Translations under genes and position numbers: made by a program
Notes under the pieces: generated by a model
Told to the model about the DNA's origin: nothing
Database searches by the model: none
What the model saw: the letters and a program-made list of their open reading frames with translations, nothing else
In this document: positions 1 through 9,079 of the stretch, one piece after another
How the letters are laid out: the number at the start of each line of letters is the position of its first letter
Numbering within the stretch: position 1 is the first letter of the stretch
Origin: Polyangia bacterium
Lineage (GTDB): Bacteria; Myxococcota_A; Polyangia; Polyangiales; JAUICN01
Assembly: GCA_030427835.1 (NCBI GenBank)
Contig: JAUICN010000006.1
Span: 62,001 to 126,000 of the forward strand
Length of the DNA stretch: 64,000 nt
Direction of reading: 5' to 3'

Positions 1-1
1 G

Positions 2-73
2 CTGTTCGGCTCCTTTCCCGTGTTCGCGTACAGCACGGGGTTCATGGTCACCATCTCCGCGGAGGGTAAATAG
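2..73 (+). CDS. C-terminal end of an unknown protein (partial)
   Basis: The first bases form an open frame that runs in from outside the window and stops at TAG 71-73. The readable tail ends in FMVTISAEGK, which looks like ordinary beta-strand-rich protein. Frame 1 is also open but ends at 67-69 with a less protein-like His/Arg-rich tail. No function can be given from 23 residues. Confidence 0.3.
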   Translation: MFGSFPVFAYSTGFMVTISAEGK

Positions 74-125
74 TAAATTGGTAGTTTTTGTCGTTGGAAC
101 GGGTATTGCAAGGACCAATGTTATT

Positions 126-1106
126 ATGTTCACACGTTTCTTAGTGCTTTGTTTGGTCAGTGTTGCGGCGTCCGCTTGTGCCGTTTTCGCGCTTCCGGAA
201 GGTTCCGAAAAATGCGTGAACTGTTTCAGCGTTTCAAAAATAGGAATTCCAGTCGGTCGAGCAAGTGCAGTATTCCTTCAAAAAGACTTCGTTCGCGAGA
301 ATGCAAGCGACCCAAACGGTATTTGGAAGCATGGCGCTCTACAAAACTTTTTGTCTGCGGTTATATTGGACAAGAAAGATACGCCAGAGGGTTGCGAGAT
401 CCTCGTAGCAACTGCACCCCACCGAAGAGACAAGCCATTCGAAAACAAACAACGCAATCTCATCAGCGTTGGCCTCGATGAGCTTCCCCGAGGTTGGACG
501 GCGCCAGCAAACGATTTGTTCGACAACCTTACGGATGTCGTTGTCCCAGAAAAAGCACCGTGGACCGTGACTACACGCATGACTCAGGGAGTACTCAGGG
601 AAGTCGCGACCAAAGACTTGAGTCTCGACTACGCGCTCTACAAGGCAACTTCAGTCTCTCGGAAGGTGTGCAACACTGTTCCCTCTGAGAGGGTAGAGTT
701 TCTTCAAGAAGGCGAAAAAATCCTTGCCCTCGAGTCCTTTGGGTATGGTGCAAACCCAAAGTTGATAAAAAGCGGCTCACCCCACAGTGGTGCATTTCGC
801 CGTCGATTCCTCCCTTTTGAAGTAGAAGACCCCGCACTAAACATCGTGATGCGTTCCTGTGTGACAGTCGGTCCCAGATGCAACTTTCCTGGCGAAATAA
901 CCTATACAAATATGGTTGAGCTTACCCCCGTTGGCTTTCCGCAAAGCGTAAATGAAAAAGGTGATTCGGGCGGTGGCCTGTTTGCTCAAGTCGAGTGTGA
1001 TGGTGGGCAATGCCTTCGGTTTGTTGGTGTGTACTCGACCATAGGGTTTACAGGCAAGAGCGGCTTTGGATTGATCACCGAAGATATGGTGCCCACCGAA
1101 TGGTGA
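126..1106 (+). CDS. secreted trypsin-like (S1 fold) serine protease
   Basis: Predicted chymotrypsin-fold endopeptidase of 326 residues, probably exported. The N-terminus is a hydrophobic signal sequence (residues 2-20) ending in an ASAC stretch, a poor lipobox, so signal peptidase I cleavage is as likely as lipidation. The serine motif GDSGGG puts the nucleophile at Ser281. LDYALYK gives the likely catalytic Asp168, and ATAPHRR (His99) sits where TAAHC is usual, so the His motif is divergent. ATG 126 is chosen over an upstream TTG at 78 because the signal peptide begins there. It stands alone, followed by a perfect inverted repeat at 1124-1147. Family assignment is firm; substrate is unknown. 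Confidence 0.8.
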   Translation: MFTRFLVLCLVSVAASACAVFALPEGSEKCVNCFSVSKIGIPVGRASAVFLQKDFVRENASDPNGIWKHGALQNFLSAVILDKKDTPEGCEILVATAPHRRDKPFENKQRNLISVGLDELPRGWTAPANDLFDNLTDVVVPEKAPWTVTTRMTQGVLREVATKDLSLDYALYKATSVSRKVCNTVPSERVEFLQEGEKILALESFGYGANPKLIKSGSPHSGAFRRRFLPFEVEDPALNIVMRSCVTVGPRCNFPGEITYTNMVELTPVGFPQSVNEKGDSGGGLFAQVECDGGQCLRFVGVYSTIGFTGKSGFGLITEDMVPTEW

Positions 1107-1412
1107 GGCATGTGCCTGACATCGTGCGATCGGCCCCTTGATCGCACCCACAGGATCGCCACGTCCGACCATAAACGCTCCGTTCCAACACCCCCGGCTT
1201 AAGGAGTCGCCAGGCGCATCGTCCGCCGAATGGGAATTGTCTGAGACCAATCCGTCAGTCACCCATGTCTGAGGCTGTTCAACATGAGGCTGCATGCTGT
1301 AGAGACATTCATGTCGCACCGGTGGGGCCAATGCGAACAGTTGGCCCCAGCAGAATTCGGCAGAAAACGGAAGAAATGTGCTGGCACAAAACCTGCTTAG
1401 TACTCCAGCATC
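1107..1412. other. intergenic region, no gene seen
   Basis: About 306 bases between the protease and the next lipoprotein. It contains the inverted repeat at 1124-1147. A short plus-strand frame from 1265 looks like chance. The promoter of the downstream lipoprotein should lie here, but I cannot point to convincing -35/-10 boxes. Confidence 0.4.
1124..1147. terminator. perfect 8-bp inverted repeat after the protease gene
   Basis: GTGCGATC (1124-1131) and GATCGCAC (1140-1147) are exact reverse complements around an 8-base loop, 17 bases after the stop codon. There is no T-run, so it may be a weak or factor-assisted terminator or a protein-binding site. Confidence 0.4.
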
Positions 1413-2522
1413 ATGAAAAACAAGAGCTTCACACAACTCACAACATATTCTGCAGCAACCATAGCGTGCACAGCACTGCTGGGATTTTCCGGGTGCGCGT
1501 TCACAGAAGGCGCGCACCAAAAAAGCACAGAAGGTAACGCAGAAGCCATCGTCACCGTTCTTCAAAGAATCGAGAGCAAATGTCGTGGTACCTACATGGG
1601 TATCGACAAGTTGTCGGTGGTCGATCAATCGGCTCCCGCGACTGGTGATGCTCCTCTCAAGTGCGAAGGCATTACCCGCCCCGTCATTGACGCAATTCGA
1701 AATGGAGAAATAGAGATCCGAACGAAAGGGTTGCCTAAAGCGCTTACCGCGATGTTCAGTCCGCCGGAAAACAACTGGCTCACAAAACACAAGGCCATAA
1801 TCATGGTACAAAACACTTCTCTCGAAAACGAGTGGGAGGAGGCGGTATTGCTCCATGAGGCATTACACGCCCGTCAATGGATGGTGGGCGGCGATCACTT
1901 TGTTCCCCATTCGGACATCCGTGATTTCGAGGGCGACGCTCACGTGGTTGAAGCACACTACTACAAGAACTTTGTGAAGAACTACAACGGCATTTCAGAG
2001 TCCATGCAGGAGCGTGCCGACAGCCTAAAACGAGCGATAGCGCATGAAACCAAGGAAGCACAACGACAAGCCATTGTTGCCATTCTCGAGGATCACTACG
2101 GAGACTTGGATCGAAACAACCGCATCTACCAAGCTAGTTTCAGTCTGCTCGATGGTTTTGCACCGTACACAGGCAAATCTCTGTCCGAAAAACAGAATAA
2201 AGAACTGCTCGAAGCGATTCAAGTAGTCACTGAAGATCTCGAAACAGACGCTGCTGCCTTTCTCGCCAAGTACACTCCAGCGGATGATGGAACGGTCGAA
2301 GCCGGATGGAACCACACAGTTTGGGTGGGCATTGGGCACATGGTTCTCCAGGCGATATATGAACACCCCGATCTCACCTTTTTGAAGGAATCACAGGAGA
2401 TTTACAAGTCACAGGACTACCAACGAAAAATTGACGAGGTGAATCAAAAGAACGGCACCCATCTTGTCAGCAGAACTCTGCATGGTCTGCATCTAGCTTA
2501 CGTCATGCAACAATACCTCTGA
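1413..2522 (+). CDS. lipoprotein with an HEALH zinc-protease motif
   Basis: A 369-residue predicted lipoprotein: the N-terminal hydrophobic segment ends in FSGC (Cys28). Residues 148-152 read HEALH, an exact HExxH zinc-binding motif inside a helix-like context (AVLLHEALHARQW). Acidic residues follow at the distance expected for a third ligand (Glu173 or Glu180 in FEGDAHVVEAH). This pattern suggests a gluzincin-type metallopeptidase anchored in the envelope, but I do not recognise the family. It lies directly after a serine protease on the same strand with a 300-base gap, so co-transcription is doubtful. The 3' end converges on the minus-strand lipoprotein region at 2710. Confidence 0.65.
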   Translation: MKNKSFTQLTTYSAATIACTALLGFSGCAFTEGAHQKSTEGNAEAIVTVLQRIESKCRGTYMGIDKLSVVDQSAPATGDAPLKCEGITRPVIDAIRNGEIEIRTKGLPKALTAMFSPPENNWLTKHKAIIMVQNTSLENEWEEAVLLHEALHARQWMVGGDHFVPHSDIRDFEGDAHVVEAHYYKNFVKNYNGISESMQERADSLKRAIAHETKEAQRQAIVAILEDHYGDLDRNNRIYQASFSLLDGFAPYTGKSLSEKQNKELLEAIQVVTEDLETDAAAFLAKYTPADDGTVEAGWNHTVWVGIGHMVLQAIYEHPDLTFLKESQEIYKSQDYQRKIDEVNQKNGTHLVSRTLHGLHLAYVMQQYL

Positions 2523-2709
2523 CGAACTATCGGATCACAACACACCTGATCCATGGCCAACTCTTCCAGGGAAAAGCCAGTGTTGAGCGTGTGAGAAACC
2601 ACCTGGCCGTTGAGCCACCAGCAGAAGTTCCATGTAGGGCCATCGTCCCCTATGCAGAACCGCGCGGCAAAAAACAGTCCGGGAATGCAGAGGTAGCGGC
2701 TGGTGGTCC

Positions 2710-3855
2710 CTACGGTGTTACTTGGATCAAGGGGCCGTCCAGCTGGAGTCGTTCGGCGCTTACTCTGTATTCTTCCCCAAGGGTGGCGGCGGCGGTTTGT
2801 CCACAAACCTGGGAGATGGACACCTGGTCGGATGGAAATCCACCCTGTTCCGCCTTTGCCACAATGTTTCCGTTGAGCACAAGCAGCACGTCCAAATCAG
2901 GCCAGTCCTTCAGGTGTTTGCGCAGGGCAAACTGCTGTCGCCCAGCGTCGTTGGGTTCCACCACCAACTGCCCCGTCCGTTCGTGTACCCGGGCGATGTG
3001 CGTTCCACCCAGCATCAAAGGCTCCAAATCCCGAAAGCGCGTTCCCCAGGGAGTCTCCACCGGTTCTGTTCGAAGTTGTTCTGTCCGGCTTGTTGCCCAA
3101 ACCTCCAGGTCGCCCATTACATCTCCGCCGGCACACTGTCGAAACAGGTGGGGCTCCACGTCTTCCCGGTACCTTCGTACACAGTAACGTTGCCCAGGGG
3201 AAATCATGAGGCATTCCCGTGCGTGGGTCGCCGTAAGTGTCAGGCGCTCCCCCTCGGGAGGGCCGTACAGTTCCAGCGCGCGCAGCCGTTCCCCATGGGC
3301 CCGGGCCAATTGGGGGAAGCGCACCACAAACCGCTCCGCAAGCAGATTCACCTGGGCCACACCCGCCACCCGAGTGACATCCGTACCCATGGCCATGGCC
3401 TGTCGCGTCTTCACCTGGTTGTGTAAATCACCCAGCACCGTTTCAAAAAAGTCAGGGTGGGTGGCAAGAACGTCCGGAATATCCGCCAGCAGGTTCATCC
3501 ATTCCTGGCTCCAGGCCTCCAGCTCCGCACGGGCCTTTTGGGCATCGTAGTTGGGGTCGTTGTGTAGGGAATCCCAGTAATCCGCCAGTCCCCGTGCTCG
3601 CACCCAAAGCTCATGAAAAGGGCTGTCCTCTTGGGGCGTCTCCGCCTCAAGCATGGCCGCACCTTCTGGCGTGCCCATCTTCTTCACAGCAAGCAACAAT
3701 CGCTGTGCTTGCTCCAACATCGGGTCCGCAGAAGCGTCCTTTGCGCTTTCGGTGTTCCTTGGGCCGCAGCCCATCAACACCAAACCCAAACCCCAACTCA
3801 CACCCAGTAGCAACACGGGGCCAAACGCCCCCCCCAACCCATGCCGGTTCAACAT
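2710..3855 (-). CDS. lipoprotein of unknown function
   Basis: A 381-residue protein with a long hydrophobic leader ending in LMGC (Cys30), a good lipobox. The middle is helical and charged. The C-terminal third (LLVLNGNIVAKAEQGGFPSD) resembles the small alpha/beta periplasmic domain seen in SecD-type proteins; this is a weak resemblance judged by eye. It is followed 7 bases upstream on the same strand by sfsA (3863-4627), which would be transcribed first, so the two may form an operon. Beyond the stop, another frame stays open to about 2498 and shows similar motifs (see findings), so the gene may be frameshifted. Confidence 0.6.
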   Translation of the reverse strand: MLNRHGLGGAFGPVLLLGVSWGLGLVLMGCGPRNTESAKDASADPMLEQAQRLLLAVKKMGTPEGAAMLEAETPQEDSPFHELWVRARGLADYWDSLHNDPNYDAQKARAELEAWSQEWMNLLADIPDVLATHPDFFETVLGDLHNQVKTRQAMAMGTDVTRVAGVAQVNLLAERFVVRFPQLARAHGERLRALELYGPPEGERLTLTATHARECLMISPGQRYCVRRYREDVEPHLFRQCAGGDVMGDLEVWATSRTEQLRTEPVETPWGTRFRDLEPLMLGGTHIARVHERTGQLVVEPNDAGRQQFALRKHLKDWPDLDVLLVLNGNIVAKAEQGGFPSDQVSISQVCGQTAAATLGEEYRVSAERLQLDGPLIQVTP

Positions 3856-3862
3856 GAAATCA

Positions 3863-4627
3863 TCATAACACCATCGGAAGCAGCTCCGTCAGCGACACCT
3901 GACTTAAACCCACACGGGCCTTCATCACATAGGCTTCAACCCCGTGCGCTAGGGCTTCGCGCAGCCCCTTGCCGTAGGCCGGGTCAATGTCATCCGCGGG
4001 GGCAAACTGGGTCACATCCGATCGTTGGGCGCAATAGACCATCGCTGCCCGGTGCCCCAGGTCCACCACGTGCATGAGCTCATGGAGGTGCTTGAGCCCC
4101 CGCTGGGTCACCGCGTCGGGAAACGCCGCGGTGCATATGCCGTCCTCCGACGTGTAGGCGTAGGTGGTATTCTTCACCTCCACGTACACCCGTTCGTCAC
4201 CCTCCCAGGGAGCCCGCTTTAACGCAGGCTTCTCCGCCACCTGCCCTCCGCGGGAAAGCAAAATATCGATGCGGCTGCGCCCCTCCTGGCCGTATTTCAC
4301 CTCGGTAACCTGGCGTTCGTATCCAGAAAGCCCAGGGATCTTGCCCCCTTGGATGGCCTCAAGCACGAGCGGCACGGCCACCCCAGTGTCCACGCCAACC
4401 CAGGTTTTCCCCACTTTTACAAGCTTCCAACCCCACTTTAGCTTCCTGTGCGGCGCATCCACAGCCACCATCCCCACAGGGGCACCCTCCACCAGACAAC
4501 CCTTGAGACTCCCTGTATTGGGACAGTGTGCGGTCACCACCTCCCCAGAAGGCAGCAACACGTCCACAAAAAATCGCCGATATCTTTTTACAAATTGGCC
4601 TTCGAACAGTCGTTTTGGGAATCGCAT
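3863..4627 (-). CDS. sfsA: SfsA family DNA/RNA nuclease-like protein
   Basis: Full-length SfsA (sugar fermentation stimulation protein A), 254 residues, close to the usual ~235. Recognisable blocks are FVKRYRRFFVDV near the start, AHCPNTGSLKG (residues 33-43), the RSRIDILL segment, and VYVEVKNTTY followed by FPDAVTQRGLKHL. The acidic residues in the last blocks form the restriction-endonuclease-like core. SfsA proteins bind DNA and have been linked to maltose-gene expression in E. coli; the cellular role is unsettled. Divergently transcribed from the kinase gene at 4743. Confidence 0.93.
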   Translation of the reverse strand: MRFPKRLFEGQFVKRYRRFFVDVLLPSGEVVTAHCPNTGSLKGCLVEGAPVGMVAVDAPHRKLKWGWKLVKVGKTWVGVDTGVAVPLVLEAIQGGKIPGLSGYERQVTEVKYGQEGRSRIDILLSRGGQVAEKPALKRAPWEGDERVYVEVKNTTYAYTSEDGICTAAFPDAVTQRGLKHLHELMHVVDLGHRAAMVYCAQRSDVTQFAPADDIDPAYGKGLREALAHGVEAYVMKARVGLSQVSLTELLPMVL

Positions 4628-4742
4628 GATTGGAATTTTCTTGTTACACTAGAGAACGGGAACCCAGATCGTCATCCTAGGTGGGCGCGCCAGCTAGGAC
4701 GATAGCCACGGACACAGTCCGCTGGGCCCACAGAGAAAACAC
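4628..4742. promoter_or_regulatory. divergent intergenic region with inverted repeat
   Basis: The only gap between sfsA (minus) and the kinase operon (plus), so both promoters must lie here. A TACACT -10-like box is at 4645-4650. TCCTAG (4675-4680) and CTAGGA (4694-4699) form an inverted repeat around 13 bases; the arms extend with a small bulge. No confident -35 partner. Confidence 0.3.
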
Positions 4743-6530
4743 GTGTCTGCAGAACCCAACCCCACACTAGAGTCGGAAGAACTTCAAGGCCAGCCCTCCT
4801 CCGAGAGAGTTGTGTCTCCGAAGAGCATTCCCGTGGAAGATCCACTCCTGGATTCCTACACCGGTGTGGGAGACACGACCTCGGGAGTCCGCGCAAAGCA
4901 ATCCGCGCCCGACACGCTCACCGAAAGCACCGCCTCACCGGAAGTCACGCCAGAGGAGATGGCGCAGGTCCGCGCATTCGAATCACCCTCCACTGACAAT
5001 GGCGCTCCAACCGATAAGATCAGCACCCCAGGTTTCGGCAGCAATCCCGGAACGAACAGCCAGCCGGGAGCCACCAGCCAGCCGGGAGCCACCAGGCAGC
5101 CGGGAGCCACCAGCCAAACCGGTGGGATGAATCCTGACGATTTGGATAGCGTCGTGGGGGACCGAGAATCCGATCCACGTATCGGCGGCATGCTGGGTGG
5201 TCGCTACCGCGTGGATTCTGTCATCAGCCGCGGTGCTGCGGGCAAGGTGTACAGCGGCACCCACGCGTGGACCGATCGAAACGTGGCCATCAAAGTACTG
5301 CATTCCGAGTGGGTCCAGGAAAAGGAAGTCATCCAGCGGTTCCTTGACGAAGCTCGCGTGGCCACCCGTATCCACCACCCCCATGTGGTGGAAGTGCTCG
5401 ATATGGGTTCCGACGATGACCAAACCGTCTATCTCGTCATGGAACGCCTTTCAGGGCCAACCATCGGTGAAATCCTGGACAAGAGCCCCGTCAGCCCTGT
5501 TCGTGCCTGGCAACTGTTGGGGCCCATCGCCGATGCCATGCACTACGCCCACGAACTCGGCATCGTGCACCGCGACCTCAAACCCACGAATATCCTTGTT
5601 CACAAAGATATGAAGGGAAGGGAAATCCCCAAAATCCTGGACTTTGGGGTCGCCAAAATGCAACGCCCGAACAACGCCCCCGCTACCACGAGCCTGGGCC
5701 AACTTCTCGGCACGCCCCACTACATGTCTCCGGAGCAAATTAGCGGAGAGTCCACCGTGGGCCCCCAGACCGACGTCTGGGCCATGGGTGTGATTCTCTA
5801 CGAAGCGATCACCGGCGATTTACCCTTCGACAGGGAAAACCTCACACGCGTCATGCACGCCATCTGCATTGAGGACATTCCCACGCTGCACGGGAAAGAA
5901 GGCGTGCCCGACGCGTTCGCCGACGCCGTACAGCGCGCCCTCACCCGGGACCTCAAAGAGCGCACACCTTCCATGTCCAATCTAGTGGCTGAAATAGACG
6001 CCGCTCTTGGCATCAACACCGGCCAAGCCGTAAGTGCGGCCAGTACCTTTGAAGACACCACGGACGCCAGCATCTCCCTGGCCGGCCTCCGCCCCGCCAT
6101 ACACAAGGCATCCAGCAGAAAACAGAAACTACCGTGGATCATCGCGGGTGCCGCTTCCCTAATGCTTGTTGTGGGAGTGGGGATTGTGTTCGCCCTCTCT
6201 TCCGGCGGCGATTCCCAGGAGGCCCAGGCACAACAGGCATCCACCCCCGAGGTAGACTCCCCAAAGGCGGCGGTGGTGCCTCCAGAGCCCGGGGCCGTTT
6301 CCATGGAACAGGACGAGGACGACATCTCCCAGTCTGCTGCAATTCCAGAGGTTTCCGCTGATGGGGTCGGCACCGAGGATGAACTGGACAACGGGGATGA
6401 GGACGCCGAGGGCCGTATCACAGGTACCCAAGCGGCACCCAAAAATACCGGCAATGCGCGGCGTAGGCGACCACCGCGCCGATCGGCTCAACCGCAGAAA
6501 GCTTTACCTGGCCTACAGCGTGAATGGTAA
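4743..6530 (+). CDS. membrane Ser/Thr protein kinase (Hanks type)
   Basis: A 595-residue transmembrane kinase. Residues 1-150 are a Pro/Ser/Thr-rich low-complexity leader containing four near-copies of S-Q-P-G-A-T (about 106-125). The catalytic domain spans about 155-420 with VAIK (Lys184), HRDLKPTN (Asp278), DFG (300-302) and the GTPHYMSPEQ activation segment, so all key residues are present. The glycine loop reads GAAGKV rather than GxGxxG, a mild divergence. A single membrane helix follows (PWIIAGAASLMLVVGVGIVF, about 460-485), then an acidic C-terminal tail outside the cytoplasm. GTG start. First gene of a tight operon: 10 bases to a TPR/PEGA protein, then a GGGW lipoprotein. Confidence 0.92.
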   Translation: MSAEPNPTLESEELQGQPSSERVVSPKSIPVEDPLLDSYTGVGDTTSGVRAKQSAPDTLTESTASPEVTPEEMAQVRAFESPSTDNGAPTDKISTPGFGSNPGTNSQPGATSQPGATRQPGATSQTGGMNPDDLDSVVGDRESDPRIGGMLGGRYRVDSVISRGAAGKVYSGTHAWTDRNVAIKVLHSEWVQEKEVIQRFLDEARVATRIHHPHVVEVLDMGSDDDQTVYLVMERLSGPTIGEILDKSPVSPVRAWQLLGPIADAMHYAHELGIVHRDLKPTNILVHKDMKGREIPKILDFGVAKMQRPNNAPATTSLGQLLGTPHYMSPEQISGESTVGPQTDVWAMGVILYEAITGDLPFDRENLTRVMHAICIEDIPTLHGKEGVPDAFADAVQRALTRDLKERTPSMSNLVAEIDAALGINTGQAVSAASTFEDTTDASISLAGLRPAIHKASSRKQKLPWIIAGAASLMLVVGVGIVFALSSGGDSQEAQAQQASTPEVDSPKAAVVPPEPGAVSMEQDEDDISQSAAIPEVSADGVGTEDELDNGDEDAEGRITGTQAAPKNTGNARRRRPPRRSAQPQKALPGLQREW

Positions 6531-6540
6531 ACACTAAACA

Positions 6541-7410
6541 ATGGCCCTAGGTCGTTTTCCAAATCACGTGCTGACCTTTGCAAGCGCACTGTCACTACTC
6601 GCCGTTTTTGGCGTGGGTTCAGCGAGTGTTCTCGCCCAGCAAGTCAATCCAGAAGGATCTACTCCGAAACAAGCGGCTGGTGTCCCATCGTCCCCTCCAG
6701 CCGCAGTCGAGCAGATGGACCAGGCCCGGGAGCTCTTCATGCGAGGCATTGAACTTGCCGATCAGGAGCAATGGCTGCGTGCCCTCGAGTCCTTTGAAGC
6801 TTCGTCAGCTCTGGTGCCGAGGGTCAGCACCCAGTTCAACATCGCCAACGCCCTGATCCATCTCGCGCGCTTTAAGTCCGCCGTGGATCTCCTGGAGCGG
6901 ATCAAATCCGAAAACACCCAGGACCTGCCCGCCATCGAGCAGGCCAATGCCCTGATTCAAGAAGCCTCGGCCAACCTAGCCACCGTGGCCATCGATATCC
7001 ATCCACCCCAGGCCGCAGCCACAGCTTTCATTGATGGAGTAGTGATTGAACCCGGCGATGCAGGTCAGCTCCACGAAACTGTGGACCCCGGCAGCCATCT
7101 GATACGGGTGGATGCCACAGGCTATCAAGGTTTTTCGCGGGGAATCACAGCCCATATTGGACAATACATCGTATTGCCAATCAACCTCCACCCCGACCTC
7201 AACTACCTCAGAGAGCAGCGCGAAAAAGAACAGCAGGAGAACCGAACCTCTCTCATGCGCAACCCCTGGTTCTGGACCGTTGCTGGCGTACTCGTCGCTG
7301 GCGTGGTGATCACGGTGGTCGCCACATCTTCCGATGACGGCGGAAGCTATGGGGGCGATACCGGTACCGTCTTGACTGGTTTGAGATCAAATCCCCTGGT
7401 GAGGTTTTAA
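6541..7410 (+). CDS. TPR/PEGA-domain envelope protein
   Basis: A 289-residue exported protein: signal peptide (about 1-32), TPR-like helices (QARELFMRGIELADQEQW and following, about 58-130), then a PEGA-like beta domain (ATAFIDGVVIEPGDAGQLHETVDPGSHLIRVDATGYQG split over about 160-200) and a C-terminal membrane helix (FWTVAGVLVAGVVITVVA, about 240-260) with a short Gly/Asp-rich tail. This architecture is common beside Hanks kinases in myxobacteria. It starts 10 bases after the kinase and its stop shares one base with the next start, so the three genes are translationally linked. Probably a scaffold or sensor linked to the kinase (inference). Confidence 0.8.
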   Translation: MALGRFPNHVLTFASALSLLAVFGVGSASVLAQQVNPEGSTPKQAAGVPSSPPAAVEQMDQARELFMRGIELADQEQWLRALESFEASSALVPRVSTQFNIANALIHLARFKSAVDLLERIKSENTQDLPAIEQANALIQEASANLATVAIDIHPPQAAATAFIDGVVIEPGDAGQLHETVDPGSHLIRVDATGYQGFSRGITAHIGQYIVLPINLHPDLNYLREQREKEQQENRTSLMRNPWFWTVAGVLVAGVVITVVATSSDDGGSYGGDTGTVLTGLRSNPLVRF

Positions 7411-9029
7411 TGTTTCGCAACGTACCAAGCCGGTTCCCATGGGCGCTGTTACTCCTGGCCCCGGTCCTATTGGGATCGTGCGCGTCCTCCATCACCCAGT
7501 TGATCGTGGTTGTTCGCACGGATTACACGGTCCCAAGCGAAGCCAATCAGTTGGTCGTGCGTGTGCATGACGAAAACGGCCTAGAGCAGAGCTCCCAGCA
7601 GTGGGCCCTGTCCGAGGCGGAAGAGCAGGGCGAAGTATTGCCCCTGTCCTTTGGGGTAGAACCTGCCGGCGGCGATGCAAACCGTACAGTCACGCTAAAC
7701 CTCACCCTCTCCCTAGATGATGCGGTCCTGGTTTCTCGCGAAGTGGTGGTGGGTTTTGTGGCAGGCAAACAGCTACTGCTTGAGGTCACTCTGCAACAAT
7801 CCTGCGCCGCCGTTTCTTGCGAAGGCGGAGATACCTGCGTGTCCGGCACGTGCACGAGCGCAGTGATCGATGCGACGACCTTACCTGAAGTGGACCCGGG
7901 AAATGAGTTTACGCCCAATCCCACCACGGGGGCCTGTGACGACGGGATTAAAAATGGCCAGGAAACCGACGCGGATTGCGGAGGCGGATCCTGTGGCACC
8001 TGCACGATCAATCAAATGTGCGGCGCCGGGTCGGATTGCGCCTCTGGTTTTTGTGACCATGGCACCTGCCAGGACAGTTGCGGTGACGGTGTTGTGAACG
8101 GCACGGAAACCGGCGTGGATTGTGGAGGTGGTGCCTGTGGCCCATGTGGGCAGGGCCTCGCGTGCACTCAATACACCGATTGCATTGCTGGAGTGTGTTC
8201 CGGTGGCGTGTGCGCAGAGACCTGCAGCGACGGAACCAAAAACGGGTACGAAACCGACGTGGATTGTGGTGGCCCCGGGTGCAGCGCTTGCGTGGAGGGT
8301 GAAGCCTGCCAGCAGCATGACGATTGTATCAGCACCCTGTGTGACAACAGTCTCTGCCGTTATCCGGAGAGTTGCCAGGATGCCAAGAACGCATTCACCG
8401 ACCCCAACAATGGCGTGTTTGCCATTAAGCCCGACCCCATGGGCACCACCTACAACGTGTATTGCGACATGACCACCGACGGTGGTGGTTGGACGCTCGT
8501 AAGCTCCACCAATGACGAACCCCCTATGGATCATGGAGGTGGGTACCACAGCGAGCTTTCCACACTGCTACCCACTGGCCGACACGAATCCATTTGGGAT
8601 GGCCTGCGGCCCCTGATTACTGCCAACAGCGACATTCGCTTTGCATGCAAAGGCAACGATACCGACATCCCGATGACCGTAGATTTATCTTTCTACAACA
8701 ACGGTTGGTACACGGAGCTCACAGCGAGCACAAACGAAGCCAGCGTTTGCTTTCAAGAGGACATGGGCAACGGTTACGACGGTGCCGTCGACCGCCGAAA
8801 CAACCTCACCAACACGATTAAGACAAGCGCCGACGAATGGGACGTGGGCTACCTAGAAGCGGAACCGGGCTGCAGCAGCGCGGCAGACTTCCTGATCGAT
8901 TTTGACGATGGCGGCACAGCCGGCACCAGTGATGACACGGACTGGGGTGAAGAAATCGGTGGCGACGTTTGTGGAACCAATACCGATTCCACAGACATGT
9001 CCTGGTTCATTTTCGTTCGTGAACCCTAA
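7410..9029 (+). CDS. Cys-repeat lipoprotein with one fibrinogen-like GGGW domain
   Basis: A 539-residue lipoprotein (lipobox LGSC, Cys24). Residues 25-170 form a beta-rich domain. From about 176 come three Cys-rich repeats, each with D-G-x-x-N-G-x-E-T-x-x-D-C-G-G followed by six further spaced cysteines. The C-terminal ~200 residues are a bacterial fibrinogen-like domain marked by YCDMTTDGGGWTLV (about 350), paired Cys, and FDDGG..D..DWGEE near the end. Smallest of the seven relatives in the window and the only one inside the kinase operon. Likely surface-exposed and carbohydrate- or protein-binding by analogy with fibrinogen-related lectins; binding is not shown by the sequence. Confidence 0.85.
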   Translation: MFRNVPSRFPWALLLLAPVLLGSCASSITQLIVVVRTDYTVPSEANQLVVRVHDENGLEQSSQQWALSEAEEQGEVLPLSFGVEPAGGDANRTVTLNLTLSLDDAVLVSREVVVGFVAGKQLLLEVTLQQSCAAVSCEGGDTCVSGTCTSAVIDATTLPEVDPGNEFTPNPTTGACDDGIKNGQETDADCGGGSCGTCTINQMCGAGSDCASGFCDHGTCQDSCGDGVVNGTETGVDCGGGACGPCGQGLACTQYTDCIAGVCSGGVCAETCSDGTKNGYETDVDCGGPGCSACVEGEACQQHDDCISTLCDNSLCRYPESCQDAKNAFTDPNNGVFAIKPDPMGTTYNVYCDMTTDGGGWTLVSSTNDEPPMDHGGGYHSELSTLLPTGRHESIWDGLRPLITANSDIRFACKGNDTDIPMTVDLSFYNNGWYTELTASTNEASVCFQEDMGNGYDGAVDRRNNLTNTIKTSADEWDVGYLEAEPGCSSAADFLIDFDDGGTAGTSDDTDWGEEIGGDVCGTNTDSTDMSWFIFVREP

Positions 9030-9079
9030 CCACCCATGAAAGAAACGGCGACGAACCCATGCTACTGCTCCCGCCACAT

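Noticed and set aside
837-1856. 339-codon minus-strand frame across the first two genes
   Set aside because: Overlaps two well-supported plus-strand genes and reads Cys/His-rich without motifs.
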